Notes under the pieces: generated by a model
What the model saw: only the letters and a program-made list of their open reading frames with translations
Database searches by the model: none
Told to the model about the DNA's origin: nothing
From: Bradyrhizobium vignae
GTDB taxonomy: Bacteria; Pseudomonadota; Alphaproteobacteria; Rhizobiales; Xanthobacteraceae
Direction: 5' to 3'
Assembly: GCF_004114425.1 (NCBI RefSeq)
Contig: NZ_RDQF01000032.1
Span: 1 to 64,000, forward strand
DNA length: 64,000 nucleotides
Part shown: positions 8,784-19,073 of the stretch, in pieces
Layout: the number at the start of each line of letters is the position of its first letter
How positions within the stretch are numbered: position 1 is the stretch's first letter
Position numbers and translations under genes: made by a program

Positions 8784-9418
8784 TTCACCCACTCCGCAGC
8801 ATCGGCGTCCGAGAGCCCCTGCCCCGACGCTACCTTGCGCATCGCCATCGCCATGTCGGGCGTGCGCGCGTTCTGAACGTTGATGTCCTGCCGCTTGACC
8901 TTCGCCTTATGCCGAAGCGTCAGCACGATCGCACCGATCATCGCAACGAGCAGCACCATGCCGGCGAGCTGGAAGTAGTGGATGTACTTCGTATAGAGCA
9001 CGAGACCGAGCGCCTCGGTGTTCGAGACATTCGTGGGGATCGCCGCCGTGATCGTCTTGGAGACGCCGGGGTTGATGACCCAGAAGCCGACCGTGAGCAG
9101 CAGCTCGAACAGGAAGATGCCGCCGATCACGAGGCCGACCGGCAGATACTCGATGAAGCCCTCGCGCAGCTCGAGGAAGTCGACGTCGAGCATCATGATC
9201 ACGAACAGGAACAGCACCGCGACCGCGCCGACATAGACGACGATCAGCATCATGCCGAGGAACTCGGCACCCATCAGCACGAACAGGCCGGAGGCGTTGA
9301 CGAAGGCCAGGATCAGGTACAGCACGGAGTGCACGGGATTGCGCGAGACAATCACCATCACGGCCGAAGCGACGCAGACGCCGGCGAAGAGATAGAAGAA
9401 CAGCGCGGGAAGGATCAT
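8780..9418 (-). CDS. nuoJ: NADH-quinone oxidoreductase subunit J
   Basis: The 212-residue protein has five predicted membrane helices and the typical NPVHSVLYLILAFVNASGLF segment followed by EFLGMMLIVVYVGAVAVLFLFV, which includes the pi-bulge helix of complex I subunit J. The soluble tail of about 40 residues after the last helix ends in WVK. It sits 9 bases after nuoI and overlaps nuoK by 4 bases. Confidence 0.97.
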   Translation of the reverse strand: MILPALFFYLFAGVCVASAVMVIVSRNPVHSVLYLILAFVNASGLFVLMGAEFLGMMLIVVYVGAVAVLFLFVIMMLDVDFLELREGFIEYLPVGLVIGGIFLFELLLTVGFWVINPGVSKTITAAIPTNVSNTEALGLVLYTKYIHYFQLAGMVLLVAMIGAIVLTLRHKAKVKRQDINVQNARTPDMAMAMRKVASGQGLSDADAAEWVK

Positions 9419-9427
9419 GCCCTCACC

Positions 9428-9922
9428 TCACCGGTACGGCGCGTCGAGCTCGATCGCTTTCGCGATCTCGCGTTCCCAGCGGTCGCCGTTGGCGAGCAGC
9501 TTGGCCTTGTCATAATAGAGCTCCTCGCGGGTCTCGGTCGCGAACTCGAAGTTCGGGCCTTCGACGATGGCGTCGACCGGACAGGCCTCCTGGCAGAGGC
9601 CGCAATAGATGCACTTCACCATGTCGATGTCGTAGCGCACGGTGCGGCGGGTACCGTCGTTGCGGCGCGGGCCGGCCTCGATGGTGATGGCCTGCGCCGG
9701 GCAGATCGCCTCGCACAGCTTGCAGGCGATGCAGCGCTCTTCGCCGTTCGGATAGCGGCGCAGCGCGTGCTCGCCGCGGAACCGCGGCGAGATCGGGTTC
9801 TTCTCGAACGGATAGTTGATGGTCGGCTTCGGCTGGAAGAAGTAGCGCATGGCGAGGAAGAACGCCGAGACGAATTCCGACAGCAGAAGCGAGCGTGCAG
9901 TGGCGTTGACGTTGATACCCAT
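9428..9922 (-). CDS. nuoI: NADH-quinone oxidoreductase subunit I, 2x[4Fe-4S]
   Basis: The 164-residue peripheral subunit carries clusters N6a and N6b. The two ferredoxin motifs CIACKLCEAICP and CIYCGLCQEACP are intact. The N-terminal stretch with FVSAFFLAMRYFFQPK is the amphipathic anchor that docks onto NuoH. The start at 9922 (MGINVNATARSLL) is chosen by homology. The open frame extends upstream into nuoH but without family character. It lies 8 bases after nuoH. Confidence 0.97.
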   Translation of the reverse strand: MGINVNATARSLLLSEFVSAFFLAMRYFFQPKPTINYPFEKNPISPRFRGEHALRRYPNGEERCIACKLCEAICPAQAITIEAGPRRNDGTRRTVRYDIDMVKCIYCGLCQEACPVDAIVEGPNFEFATETREELYYDKAKLLANGDRWEREIAKAIELDAPYR

Positions 9923-9930
9923 GACGGCCC

Positions 9931-10998
9931 TCACTTCGGCGCGATGCCGGCGAAATGCAGCACGCCGGCCACCACGACCACCATCACCAGCGACAGCGGC
10001 AGGAACACCTTCCAGCCGAGGCGCATCAGTTGGTCGTAGCGGTAGCGCGGCACGATCGCCTTCGCCATCGCGAACAGGAAGAACATGAAGAACAGCTTCA
10101 GCGAGAACCAGATGATCCCCGGCACCCAGTTGAAGGGCGGCAGATCGACCGGCGGCAGCCAGCCTCCGAGGAACAGGATCGTCGCCAACGCGCACATCGT
10201 GACGATCGCGACATACTCGCCGAGCATGAACAAGAGGTACGGCGTCGAGCCGTATTCGACCATGAAGCCGGCGACGAGCTCGGATTCGGCTTCCACGAGA
10301 TCGAACGGCGGACGGTTGGTTTCCGCCAGTGCCGAGACGTAGAACACCACGAACATCGGGAACAGCGGCCAGACGTACCAGTTCAGGATGGTGAGCTGCG
10401 GCAGCCCGATCAGGCTGGCAAGACCGCGCGCATGCTGGGCCTCGACCACGGCCGTGAGGTTCAGCGTGCCGGCGCAGAGCAGCACCGTGATGATGACGAA
10501 GCCGATCGAGACTTCATACGACACCATCTGCGCCGCTGAGCGCAGCGCGGCCAGGAACGGGTATTTCGAATTCGACGACCAGCCGGCCATGATGATGCCG
10601 TAGATCGACAGCGACGAGATCGCGAAGATGAAGAGGATGCCGACATTGATGTCGGAGATCACCCAGCCGAGATTGGTCGGAATCACCGCCCAGGCCGCGA
10701 GCGCGAGCACGCACGACACCAGCGGTGCCAGAAGGAACACGCCCTTGTTGGCGCCCGCCGGAATGATCGGCTCCTTGAGCACGAACTTCAGGAGGTCGGC
10801 GAAGGACTGCAGCAGGCCCCAGGGGCCGACCACGTTCGGGCCGCGGCGGATCTGCACCGCCGCCCAGATCTTGCGGTCGGCGAGCAGGATGTAGGCGATC
10901 GCGACCAAGAGGACGACGAGCACCAATACGCTCTGCGCGACCATGATGATCAGCGGCCAGAGGAAGCCGGTCCAGAATGCGCTTTCGAAGAATTCCAT
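9931..10998 (-). CDS. nuoH: NADH-quinone oxidoreductase subunit H
   Basis: The 355-residue membrane subunit forms most of the quinone-binding chamber of complex I. Family motifs include IRRGPNVVGPWGLLQSFADL near residue 50 and AETNRPPFDLVEAESELVAG in the quinone-channel loop rich in acidic residues. About eight helices are visible. It follows nuoG by 10 bases. Confidence 0.97.
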   Translation of the reverse strand: MEFFESAFWTGFLWPLIIMVAQSVLVLVVLLVAIAYILLADRKIWAAVQIRRGPNVVGPWGLLQSFADLLKFVLKEPIIPAGANKGVFLLAPLVSCVLALAAWAVIPTNLGWVISDINVGILFIFAISSLSIYGIIMAGWSSNSKYPFLAALRSAAQMVSYEVSIGFVIITVLLCAGTLNLTAVVEAQHARGLASLIGLPQLTILNWYVWPLFPMFVVFYVSALAETNRPPFDLVEAESELVAGFMVEYGSTPYLLFMLGEYVAIVTMCALATILFLGGWLPPVDLPPFNWVPGIIWFSLKLFFMFFLFAMAKAIVPRYRYDQLMRLGWKVFLPLSLVMVVVVAGVLHFAGIAPK

Positions 10999-11008
10999 CA
11001 GATCACGC

Positions 11009-13084
11009 TCACTCCGCTGCGGTCAGCATTTGCCCGGAGGCGAGGCGCGAGCATTCCGCCATCACGGCGGACGCACGCGCGATTGGGTTGGTCAGGTAGA
11101 AGTCCTCGACCAGGGGCTTGAACGGCGCCTTTTCCGGCGAGCCGCCCTTCCCTGCAAGCTTCTTGATCTGGTCGGCGGAGCCGGCCTCGATCTGGCCGAG
11201 ACGGATCAGATGCGGCACGGCCTTGAAGATCGCCTGGCGCAGCGCCGAAAGCGAGTCGTAGCCGAGCTTCTTGCCGAGCGCCTCCGACAGGGCGCGGATG
11301 ATCGCCCAGTCCTCGCGGGCTTCGCCCGGCGGGAATGCGGCGCGGCCGGTCATCTGCACCCGGCCTTCGGTGTTGACGTAGATCGCTGACTTCTCGGTGT
11401 AGGCCGCTGCCGGCAGGATCACGTCGGCGCGATGCGCGCCGCGGTCGCCGTGAGTGCCGATATAGACGACGAAGGTGCCGTCAGGCGCCTTGATCTCGTC
11501 GGCCCCGAGCAGGAACAGCAAGTCCAGCGTGCCGAAAGTCGTCATCTGCGCGGCGTTCAGCCCACCCGCCGCGGCGGAGAAGCCGATATCGAGCGCACCG
11601 ACGCGCGAGGCAGTTTCGTGCAGCACGCCAAAGCCGTTCCAGCCGTCCTTCACCGCCCCGACGTCGATCGCGAGCTTGGCGCTCGCGGCAAGAATGGCCG
11701 CGCCATCGTGACGGGCGGCCGCGCCTGCGCCGACCAGGATGATCGGATGCTTGGCGTTCTTCAGCACGTCCACGAAGGAGTGCTTGCCGGCCGCGAGCTC
11801 GCCGAGCGTCTCGGTGCCCGCACCGAGATGGTCATAATCATAGGTCAGGTCGGCCTTGGCGCCGATCACGCCGACCTTGAAGCCGCCGGCACGCCAGCGC
11901 TTGCGGATGCGGGCGTTGAACACGGCCGCCTCCTTGCGCGGATTGGCGCCGATGATGAGCAGCGCATCGGCCTGCTCGACGCCCGCAAGCGTCGGGTTGA
12001 AGATGTAGGAGCCGCGGCCGAGCGCGGGATCGAAGGCGTCGCCGCCCTGCACCGCCAGATTGCTCGAGCCGTACTTGGCGAGCAGATCCTTCAGCGCGAA
12101 CATCTCCTCGACGCCAGCGAGATCGCCGGCGATCGCGCCGATCCGCTTGCCGTCACTGCGCGCCGCCTTGGCGGCGATGGCGGCGAAGGCCTCGGGCCAG
12201 CTCGCTGCACGCAGCATGCCGGCTTCGCGGATATAGGGCCGGTCGAGGCGCTGGGTGCGCAGGCCGTCGACGATGTGACGGGTCTTGTCGGAGATCCATT
12301 CCTCGTTCACGGCCTCGTTGATGCGCGGCAGGATGCGCATCACCTCACGGCCGCGGGTATCGACGCGGATCGCCGATCCGAGCCCGTCCATGACGTCGAT
12401 CGACTGGGTCTTGCCGAGCTCCCAGGGACGCGCCGCGAACGCATAGGGCTTCGAGGTCAGCGCGCCGACCGGACAGATGTCGACGAGATTGCCCTGCAAT
12501 TCCGAGGTCAGCGCGTGCTCGAGATAGGTCGTGATCTCCATGTCCTCGCCGCGGCCGGTGGCGCCCATCTCGGGCGCGCCGGCGACTTCCGCCGAGAAGC
12601 GGACGCAGCGCGTGCACTGGATGCAGCGGTTCATCGAGGTCTTGACCAGCGCGCCGAGGTACTTGTCCTCGACGGCGCGCTTGTTCTCGGCGAAGCGGCT
12701 GGTGTCGACACCATAGCCCATCGCCTGGTCCTGCAGGTCGCACTCGCCGCCCTGGTCGCAGATCGGGCAGTCCAGCGGATGGTTGATCAGCAGGAATTCC
12801 ATCACGCCTTCGCGCGCCTTCTTCACCATCGGCGAACGCGTGGAGATCTCCGGCGGCTCGCCCTTGGGACCCGGACGGCAATCGCGCACACCCCAGGCGC
12901 AGCTCGCGACCGGCTTCGGGCCGCCTTTCACTTCGACGAGGCACATCCGGCAATTGCCGGCGATCGACAGCCGCTCGTGATAGCAGAAGCGCGGAATCTC
13001 GGCGCCCGCCGCCTCGCACGCCTGAAGCAGCGTGTACTCCGGCGGGACGTCGATCTCTTTGCCGTCGATGATGAGCTTGGTCAT
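11009..13084 (-). CDS. nuoG: NADH-quinone oxidoreductase subunit G
   Basis: The 691-residue protein starts with a 2Fe-2S ferredoxin domain (Cys34, Cys45, Cys48 in CYHERLSIAGNCRMC), followed by the His-Cys cluster motif HPLDCPICDQGGECDLQDQ and the 4Fe-4S pair CIQCTRCVRF. The rest is a molybdopterin-oxidoreductase fold without cofactor. It is much shorter than E. coli NuoG (about 900 residues) and matches the mitochondrial 75-kDa subunit, as in other alphaproteobacteria. The last third (about residues 600-691) is divergent. The gene follows nuoF by 5 bases. Confidence 0.96.
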   Translation of the reverse strand: MTKLIIDGKEIDVPPEYTLLQACEAAGAEIPRFCYHERLSIAGNCRMCLVEVKGGPKPVASCAWGVRDCRPGPKGEPPEISTRSPMVKKAREGVMEFLLINHPLDCPICDQGGECDLQDQAMGYGVDTSRFAENKRAVEDKYLGALVKTSMNRCIQCTRCVRFSAEVAGAPEMGATGRGEDMEITTYLEHALTSELQGNLVDICPVGALTSKPYAFAARPWELGKTQSIDVMDGLGSAIRVDTRGREVMRILPRINEAVNEEWISDKTRHIVDGLRTQRLDRPYIREAGMLRAASWPEAFAAIAAKAARSDGKRIGAIAGDLAGVEEMFALKDLLAKYGSSNLAVQGGDAFDPALGRGSYIFNPTLAGVEQADALLIIGANPRKEAAVFNARIRKRWRAGGFKVGVIGAKADLTYDYDHLGAGTETLGELAAGKHSFVDVLKNAKHPIILVGAGAAARHDGAAILAASAKLAIDVGAVKDGWNGFGVLHETASRVGALDIGFSAAAGGLNAAQMTTFGTLDLLFLLGADEIKAPDGTFVVYIGTHGDRGAHRADVILPAAAYTEKSAIYVNTEGRVQMTGRAAFPPGEAREDWAIIRALSEALGKKLGYDSLSALRQAIFKAVPHLIRLGQIEAGSADQIKKLAGKGGSPEKAPFKPLVEDFYLTNPIARASAVMAECSRLASGQMLTAAE

Positions 13085-13089
13085 TCTTC

Positions 13090-14415
<1,326 letters not shown>

Positions 14416-14430
14416 ATCAGTGCTTTCCGA

Positions 14431-14637
14431 TCAACGATTGGACTGCTTGTAGGCAAGTCCGGCGGCGCAGACGGCGAAGGTCAGCGCCCAGAGCAGACTG
14501 GATTCCAGCGACGCGTTCAGGCTGAGACGCTGCAGCAGGAAAATGAACGTGGCCGCCACCGCGGCATGCATCGCGATGAAGCCCCATCTTTTCACGGCAC
14601 CGCTCCCCTGCACTGAAGGCGACGAAAGATCACGCAT
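14431..14637 (-). CDS. Small membrane protein between nuoE and nuoF, unknown function
   Basis: The 68-residue product has a short cytoplasmic start (MRDLSSPSVQGSGAVKRW) and two hydrophobic helices at about residues 19-37 and 44-62, ending YKQSNR. Its ATG overlaps the nuoE stop as TGATG, and it ends 15 bases before nuoF, so it must be made with complex I. It resembles none of the standard subunits. It could be a supernumerary subunit or assembly factor, but this is inference from position. The coupling to nuoE makes a chance frame unlikely. Confidence 0.75.
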   Translation of the reverse strand: MRDLSSPSVQGSGAVKRWGFIAMHAAVAATFIFLLQRLSLNASLESSLLWALTFAVCAAGLAYKQSNR

Positions 14638-15248
14638 CAGGTGACCTCCTTCAGCGTGGTCGGTCCGGTTATCGGCGCCGAGAACTGGCGGCCGTTCTGG
14701 GGACCGGGCTTGGGCGGATTGCCCGAAGCAAAGCCGTCGAGCACCTTGCCGAAGCTTTCCTTGGTCAGGTCCTCATAGGTGTCCTTGCCGATCAGCACCA
14801 TCGGCGCGTTCACGCAAGCGCCCAGGCACTCCACCTCTTCCCAGCTGAAATTGCCGTCCTTGGAGAGATGGAAGGGCTCGTGATGGATGCGGTGCTCGCA
14901 GACGTGGATCAGGTCCTCGGCGCCGCGCAGGCGGCAGGGCGTGGTGCCGCAGACCTGGACATGGGCTTTCTTGCCCACGGGAGCGAGCTGGAACATCGTG
15001 TAGAAGGTCGCGACCTCCAGCACGCGAATATAGGGCATGTCGAGCATGTCGGCGATGACGCGGATCGCGGCTTCCGAGACCCAGCCGTTATTTTGTTCCT
15101 GCGCGCGCCAGAGGATGGCGATGACGGCGGAAGCCTGGCGTCCGGGCGGATACTTCGCGATCTGCTGCCTGGCGAATGCGAGGTTCTCCTCCGTGAACGC
15201 AAAGCTCGCGGGCTGGACTTCCTTCGGTGCTAATCGGCGAACGGACAT
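14637..15248 (-). CDS. nuoE: NADH-quinone oxidoreductase subunit E
   Basis: The 203-residue thioredoxin-like subunit carries 2Fe-2S cluster N1a. The ligands are in CGTTPCRLRG and ECLGACVNAP. The N-terminal helical half (FARQQIAKYPPGRQASAVI) is typical. A proline-rich tail of about 40 residues (ASGNPPKPGPQNGRQFSAP) extends beyond the E. coli protein and resembles other alphaproteobacterial NuoE. It begins 12 bases after the FkbM-type methyltransferase and overlaps the next small gene by one base. Confidence 0.96.
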   Translation of the reverse strand: MSVRRLAPKEVQPASFAFTEENLAFARQQIAKYPPGRQASAVIAILWRAQEQNNGWVSEAAIRVIADMLDMPYIRVLEVATFYTMFQLAPVGKKAHVQVCGTTPCRLRGAEDLIHVCEHRIHHEPFHLSKDGNFSWEEVECLGACVNAPMVLIGKDTYEDLTKESFGKVLDGFASGNPPKPGPQNGRQFSAPITGPTTLKEVT

Positions 15249-15260
15249 AGCTTCAATCTC

Positions 15261-16223
15261 TCACTGCATGCGGCGCGCGGTCTTCGCATTCATGGCCTCG
15301 ATCCTGTCCTGCCAGAATGCGCTTGCGGTGCCGAAAACGTTGTAGCCGACGTGGGTCGAGACCTTGATGCGGTCGAGGATCGACAGCTCGGTCACGGTCT
15401 CCATCCGGTTGCTGCGCGGATCGAACACGATCAGCTTCAGCGGGGTCTGTTCGAGGATGAAGCGCGACACGGCGTGAGAGCGGTCGCTGCCGTGCTCCTC
15501 GCACATGATGACGCTGTCGGCCTGCAGCAGCCGGACGCCGCCCTTGATCGCCTCGATCTCGACGCCTTCGACGTCCAGCTTGATCAGGTACTTGCCGGTG
15601 GCCGCGACCTTGCCGTCGCCGATCAGATCGTCGAGCGCAATGACCGGCACTTCCTCACCGCCCACCGACGGATCGCCGGCGATGCTGAAGGCCTCGTGCT
15701 TGGTGCCGGAGAGCCGCGCGGTGCCGCGGGCCGCGCCGATCGCGCATTTCATGGTCTCGAAGCGGCCACCGTTGACGCGGGCGTTGTTGGCGAGCTTCGG
15801 ATAGTTCTGGCCCGACGGCTCGATCGCGATCGCCTTGTGCGCACCGAACGGCTTGCTCGACACCAGCACCGACCAATAGCCGTAATTGGCGCCGCAATCG
15901 AGCAGCGTGTAGTCGACGTCGATGGAGTCGGCGAACAGCAGCTCGAGCTCGTCCTCATAATTGTACGAGCGGTTGAGCAGCTTGCTCCAGTAGCCGTCCC
16001 CATAGGGGAATTCGAACACCGCGTCGGGGTTGAGCCTGATCGCGATGTTGCGCTCCGGCAGCGTCTTGCGCAGCAGATTCGCGCAGGCGATGTAGCCCAT
16101 GTGCGAGAAGTGCGAGGAGATCTTCGATCCCGTCACCAGCGCCAAGGCAGCCGTCCGCTCCCACAGGTTGGCCCCTTCAAGGGCCCCCGAGGCACGGTCA
16201 AACTGGATTGGCGCCTGCGCCAT
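15261..16223 (-). CDS. FkbM-family methyltransferase embedded in the nuo operon
   Basis: The 320-residue protein has the FkbM SAM-binding signature: LLDCGANYGYWSVLVS at residues 107-122, then IAIEPSGQNYPKLANNARVN, and a YLIKLDVEGVEIEAIKGG segment after it. These are the class I Rossmann motifs of the family. A roughly 100-residue N-terminal region precedes them. The ATG at 16223 overlaps the nuoD stop (TGATG), and the gene ends 12 bases before nuoE, so it is fully embedded in the operon. FkbM enzymes usually O-methylate small molecules or sugars. A role in modifying a complex I subunit is possible but only inferred from position. Confidence 0.85.
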   Translation of the reverse strand: MAQAPIQFDRASGALEGANLWERTAALALVTGSKISSHFSHMGYIACANLLRKTLPERNIAIRLNPDAVFEFPYGDGYWSKLLNRSYNYEDELELLFADSIDVDYTLLDCGANYGYWSVLVSSKPFGAHKAIAIEPSGQNYPKLANNARVNGGRFETMKCAIGAARGTARLSGTKHEAFSIAGDPSVGGEEVPVIALDDLIGDGKVAATGKYLIKLDVEGVEIEAIKGGVRLLQADSVIMCEEHGSDRSHAVSRFILEQTPLKLIVFDPRSNRMETVTELSILDRIKVSTHVGYNVFGTASAFWQDRIEAMNAKTARRMQ

Positions 16224-17419
16224 CACCGATCGACCTCTCCGAACACGATGTCGAGCGAGCCGAGGATCGCCGAGACGTCGGCAAGCAGATGGCCGCGGCA
16301 GATGTGATCCATCGCCTGGAGATGGGCGAAGCCCGGCGCGCGGATCTTGCACTTGTAGGGCTTGTTGGTGCCGTCGGCGACGAGATAGACGCCGAACTCG
16401 CCCTTGGGCGCCTCGACCGCGGCATAGACCTCGCCGGCCGGCACGTGGACGCCTTCGGTGTAGAGCTTGAAGTGGTGGATCAAGGCTTCCATCGAGCGCT
16501 TCATCTCGCCACGGCGCGGCGGGGCGACCTTGTTATCGGCGACGACGACGGGGCCCTTGCCGTCCGGCGCGTTCAGTTTCTGGATGCACTGCTTCATGAT
16601 GCGCACGGCCTGGCGCATCTCTTCCATGCGGATCAGATAGCGGTCGTAGCAGTCGCCGTTCTTGCCGATCGGGATGTCGAAATCCATCTCGGCGTAGCAC
16701 TCATAGGGCTGCGACTTGCGCAGATCCCAGGCCGCGCCCGAGCCGCGCACCATGACGCCCGAGAATCCCCACTCCCAGGCCTCCTTGAGCGGCACCACGC
16801 CGATGTCGACGTTGCGCTGCTTGAAGATGCGGTTGGCGGTGAGCAGCCGGTCGAGGTCGTCCACGACCTTCAGGAACGGATCGCACCAGGCCTCGATGTC
16901 GTCGACCAGCTTCTGCGGCAGGTCCTGATGCACGCCGCCGATACGGAAATAAGCAGCGTGCATGCGGCTGCCCGAGGCGCGCTCGTAGAACACCATCAGC
17001 TTCTCGCGCTCTTCGAAGCCCCACAGCGGCGGGGTCAGCGCGCCGACGTCCATCGCCTGTGTAGTGACGTTGAGCAGATGCGACAGGATGCGGCCGATCT
17101 CGCAATAGAGCACGCGGATCAGCTGGCCGCGGCGCGGCACCTCGATGCCCAGCAGCTTTTCGGCGGCGAGGCAGAAGGCGTGCTCCTGGTTCATCGGCGC
17201 GACGTAGTCGAGCCGGTCGAAATAAGGGATCGCCTGCAAGTACGTCTTTTGCTCGATCAGCTTCTCGGTGCCGCGATGAAGCAGGCCGATATGCGGATCG
17301 ACGCGCTCGACCACCTCACCGTCGAGTTCCAGCACCAGGCGCAGCACGCCGTGCGCCGCCGGATGCTGCGGCCCGAAGTTGATGGTGAAGTTGCGGAGAT
17401 TCTGCGGTTGCTCGTTCAT
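16223..17419 (-). CDS. nuoD: NADH-quinone oxidoreductase subunit D
   Basis: The 398-residue subunit forms the quinone site with NuoB and NuoH. It starts MNEQPQNLRNFTINFGPQHP. The conserved GPQHPAAHGVLRLVLELDGE provides the quinone-site His, and DYVAPMNQEHAFCLAAEKLL is also diagnostic. It is a stand-alone NuoD rather than a NuoCD fusion as in E. coli. It begins 2 bases after nuoC and overlaps the methyltransferase gene. Confidence 0.97.
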   Translation of the reverse strand: MNEQPQNLRNFTINFGPQHPAAHGVLRLVLELDGEVVERVDPHIGLLHRGTEKLIEQKTYLQAIPYFDRLDYVAPMNQEHAFCLAAEKLLGIEVPRRGQLIRVLYCEIGRILSHLLNVTTQAMDVGALTPPLWGFEEREKLMVFYERASGSRMHAAYFRIGGVHQDLPQKLVDDIEAWCDPFLKVVDDLDRLLTANRIFKQRNVDIGVVPLKEAWEWGFSGVMVRGSGAAWDLRKSQPYECYAEMDFDIPIGKNGDCYDRYLIRMEEMRQAVRIMKQCIQKLNAPDGKGPVVVADNKVAPPRRGEMKRSMEALIHHFKLYTEGVHVPAGEVYAAVEAPKGEFGVYLVADGTNKPYKCKIRAPGFAHLQAMDHICRGHLLADVSAILGSLDIVFGEVDR

Positions 17420-17421
17420 GA

Positions 17422-18033
17422 TCAGCTCTTCGGCCCCGCTTTTTCATCCCCCGGCAGCGGATAGTCCGCCCCCTCCCACGGCGAGAGGAAATCGAACTTG
17501 CGGAATTCCTGGTTGAGCCGGACGGGCTCGTAGACCACCCGCTTCTCCTGGTCGTCGTAGCGGACCTCGACGAAGCCGGTGAGCGGGAAATCCTTGCGCA
17601 GCGGATGGCCCTCGAAGCCGTAGTCCGTGAGGATGCGGCGCATGTCGGGATGGCCGACGAAGAACACGCCGTAGAGATCGTAGGCCTCGCGCTCGAACCA
17701 GTCGGCGCCGGGGAAGACGTCGATCAGCGACGGCACCTGCGTGGTCTCGTCGGCCTGAGCCTTGAGCCGGATCCGCGCGTTCAACGTCGGCGACAGGAAG
17801 TGGTAGATCACGTCGAAGCGCTTCTCGCGATCCGGGTAGTCCACCGCCGTGATGTCGGTGATGTTGACGAAACGGCAGTTCGGGTCATCGCGGAGGTACT
17901 TGACCACCTCGACGATCTTGCTGGCCTCGACATCCACGGTCAGCTGGTTGAAGGCCACCGAGTGACCGGTCGCGGCGCCCGGAAGCGCGCTAACGATCGT
18001 CTGCCCCAGGGCGTCGAGCTTGGCGTCGTCCAT
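17422..18033 (-). CDS. nuoC: NADH-quinone oxidoreductase subunit C
   Basis: The 203-residue 30-kDa-type subunit of the peripheral arm ends with the signature region EREAYDLYGVFFVGHPDMRR and GHPLRKDFPLTGF. The start MDDAKLDALGQ at 18033 is favoured because the upstream extension of the frame runs into nuoB and has no family character. It lies 11 bases behind nuoB. Confidence 0.96.
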   Translation of the reverse strand: MDDAKLDALGQTIVSALPGAATGHSVAFNQLTVDVEASKIVEVVKYLRDDPNCRFVNITDITAVDYPDREKRFDVIYHFLSPTLNARIRLKAQADETTQVPSLIDVFPGADWFEREAYDLYGVFFVGHPDMRRILTDYGFEGHPLRKDFPLTGFVEVRYDDQEKRVVYEPVRLNQEFRKFDFLSPWEGADYPLPGDEKAGPKS

Positions 18034-18044
18034 GACGTAAAACC

Positions 18045-18632
18045 TTAGCGTTCGATGGTGCCGGTGCGCCGGATCTTCTTCTGCAGCAGCAGCACGCCAT
18101 AGAGCAGCGCTTCCGCCGTGGGCGGGCAGCCCGGCACGTAGATGTCGATCGGCACGATGCGGTCGCAGCCGCGCACGACCGAGTAGGAATAGTGGTAGTA
18201 GCCGCCGCCATTGGCGCAGGAGCCCATCGAGATGACGTAGCGCGGCTCCGGCATCTGGTCGTAGACCTTGCGCAGCGCAGGCGCCATCTTGTTGGTCAGG
18301 GTTCCCGCGACGATCATCACGTCGGACTGGCGCGGCGAGGCACGCGGGGCGAAGCCGAAGCGCTCGACATCGTAGCGCGGCATCGACACCTGCATCATCT
18401 CGACGGCGCAGCACGCGAGACCGAAGGTCATCCACATCAGGGAGCCGGTGCGCGCCCATGTGATGAGATCGTCGGTCGCGGCCACGAAGAAGCCCTTGTC
18501 GGACAGCTCGGAACTGACCTCGAGGAAGAATGGATCATTGGCCCCGACCGGCTTTCCGGTCGACGGATCCAGGATGCCCTTCGGGGCCGGCGCGATGACC
18601 GGACCGGTGGACGATGCGGGGTTCAATCCCAT
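18045..18632 (-). CDS. nuoB: NADH-quinone oxidoreductase subunit B
   Basis: The 195-residue subunit carries cluster N2, the last iron-sulfur cluster before quinone. The tandem cysteines are Cys74-Cys75 in GLACCAVEMM, with the other ligands in SMGSCANGGGYY and YVPGCPPTAEA. The N-terminal 35 residues (Pro/Ala-rich) are an extension seen in related species. The ATG at 18632 overlaps the end of nuoA by 10 bases. Confidence 0.97.
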   Translation of the reverse strand: MGLNPASSTGPVIAPAPKGILDPSTGKPVGANDPFFLEVSSELSDKGFFVAATDDLITWARTGSLMWMTFGLACCAVEMMQVSMPRYDVERFGFAPRASPRQSDVMIVAGTLTNKMAPALRKVYDQMPEPRYVISMGSCANGGGYYHYSYSVVRGCDRIVPIDIYVPGCPPTAEALLYGVLLLQKKIRRTGTIER

Positions 18633-18988
18633 TCCAGTGCTCCCTTTTTCCATTCGTAGGCGAACCCGACCGTCAGCACGGCGAGGAACACCACCATGGA
18701 CCAGAAGCCGGTCGCGCCAAGCTTGCCGAACGCCACAGCCCAGGGAAACAGGAACGCCACCTCGAGGTCGAAGATGATGAAGAGGATGGCGACCAGATAG
18801 AAGCGGACGTCGAACTTCATGCGGGCGTCGTCGAAGGCGTTGAAACCGCACTCATAGGCCGAGAGCTTTTCCGGGTCCGGCTGCTGGAACGCCACGATGA
18901 AGGGCGCGATCAGCAGCACGAGACCGATGAGGCCCGCAACGCCTATAAAGACCACGAGTGGAAGATAGTTCTGAAGAATGCCGCTCAT
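18623..18988 (-). CDS. nuoA: NADH-quinone oxidoreductase subunit A
   Basis: The 121-residue three-helix membrane subunit starts MSGILQNYLPLVVFIGVAG and contains KLSAYECGFNAFDDARMKFD, the loop with the conserved Cys that lines the quinone cavity, followed by RFYLVAILFIIFDLEVAFLF. It is the first gene of the operon. The ATG at 18988 has AAGGG about 8 bases upstream. A longer frame exists upstream but lacks family character. Confidence 0.97.
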   Translation of the reverse strand: MSGILQNYLPLVVFIGVAGLIGLVLLIAPFIVAFQQPDPEKLSAYECGFNAFDDARMKFDVRFYLVAILFIIFDLEVAFLFPWAVAFGKLGATGFWSMVVFLAVLTVGFAYEWKKGALEWD

Positions 18989-19043
18989 TGACGAGCCCTT
19001 TTTCCCGCAGCCTCGGGAGAGCCACGGATTCGTCCGATTTGGA

Positions 19044-19073
19044 ATTATTCTGAGCCTTAGCGCAGTGCACCAA
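19044..19073 (-). promoter_or_regulatory. Possible promoter of the nuo operon
   Basis: On the minus strand, TTGGTG at 19073-19068 and AATAAT at 19049-19044 are 18 bases apart, about 55 bases upstream of the nuoA start. The -10 matches five of six consensus bases but the -35 only about half. No transcript data are available and other weak pairs exist in the same gap, so this is tentative. Confidence 0.25.
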
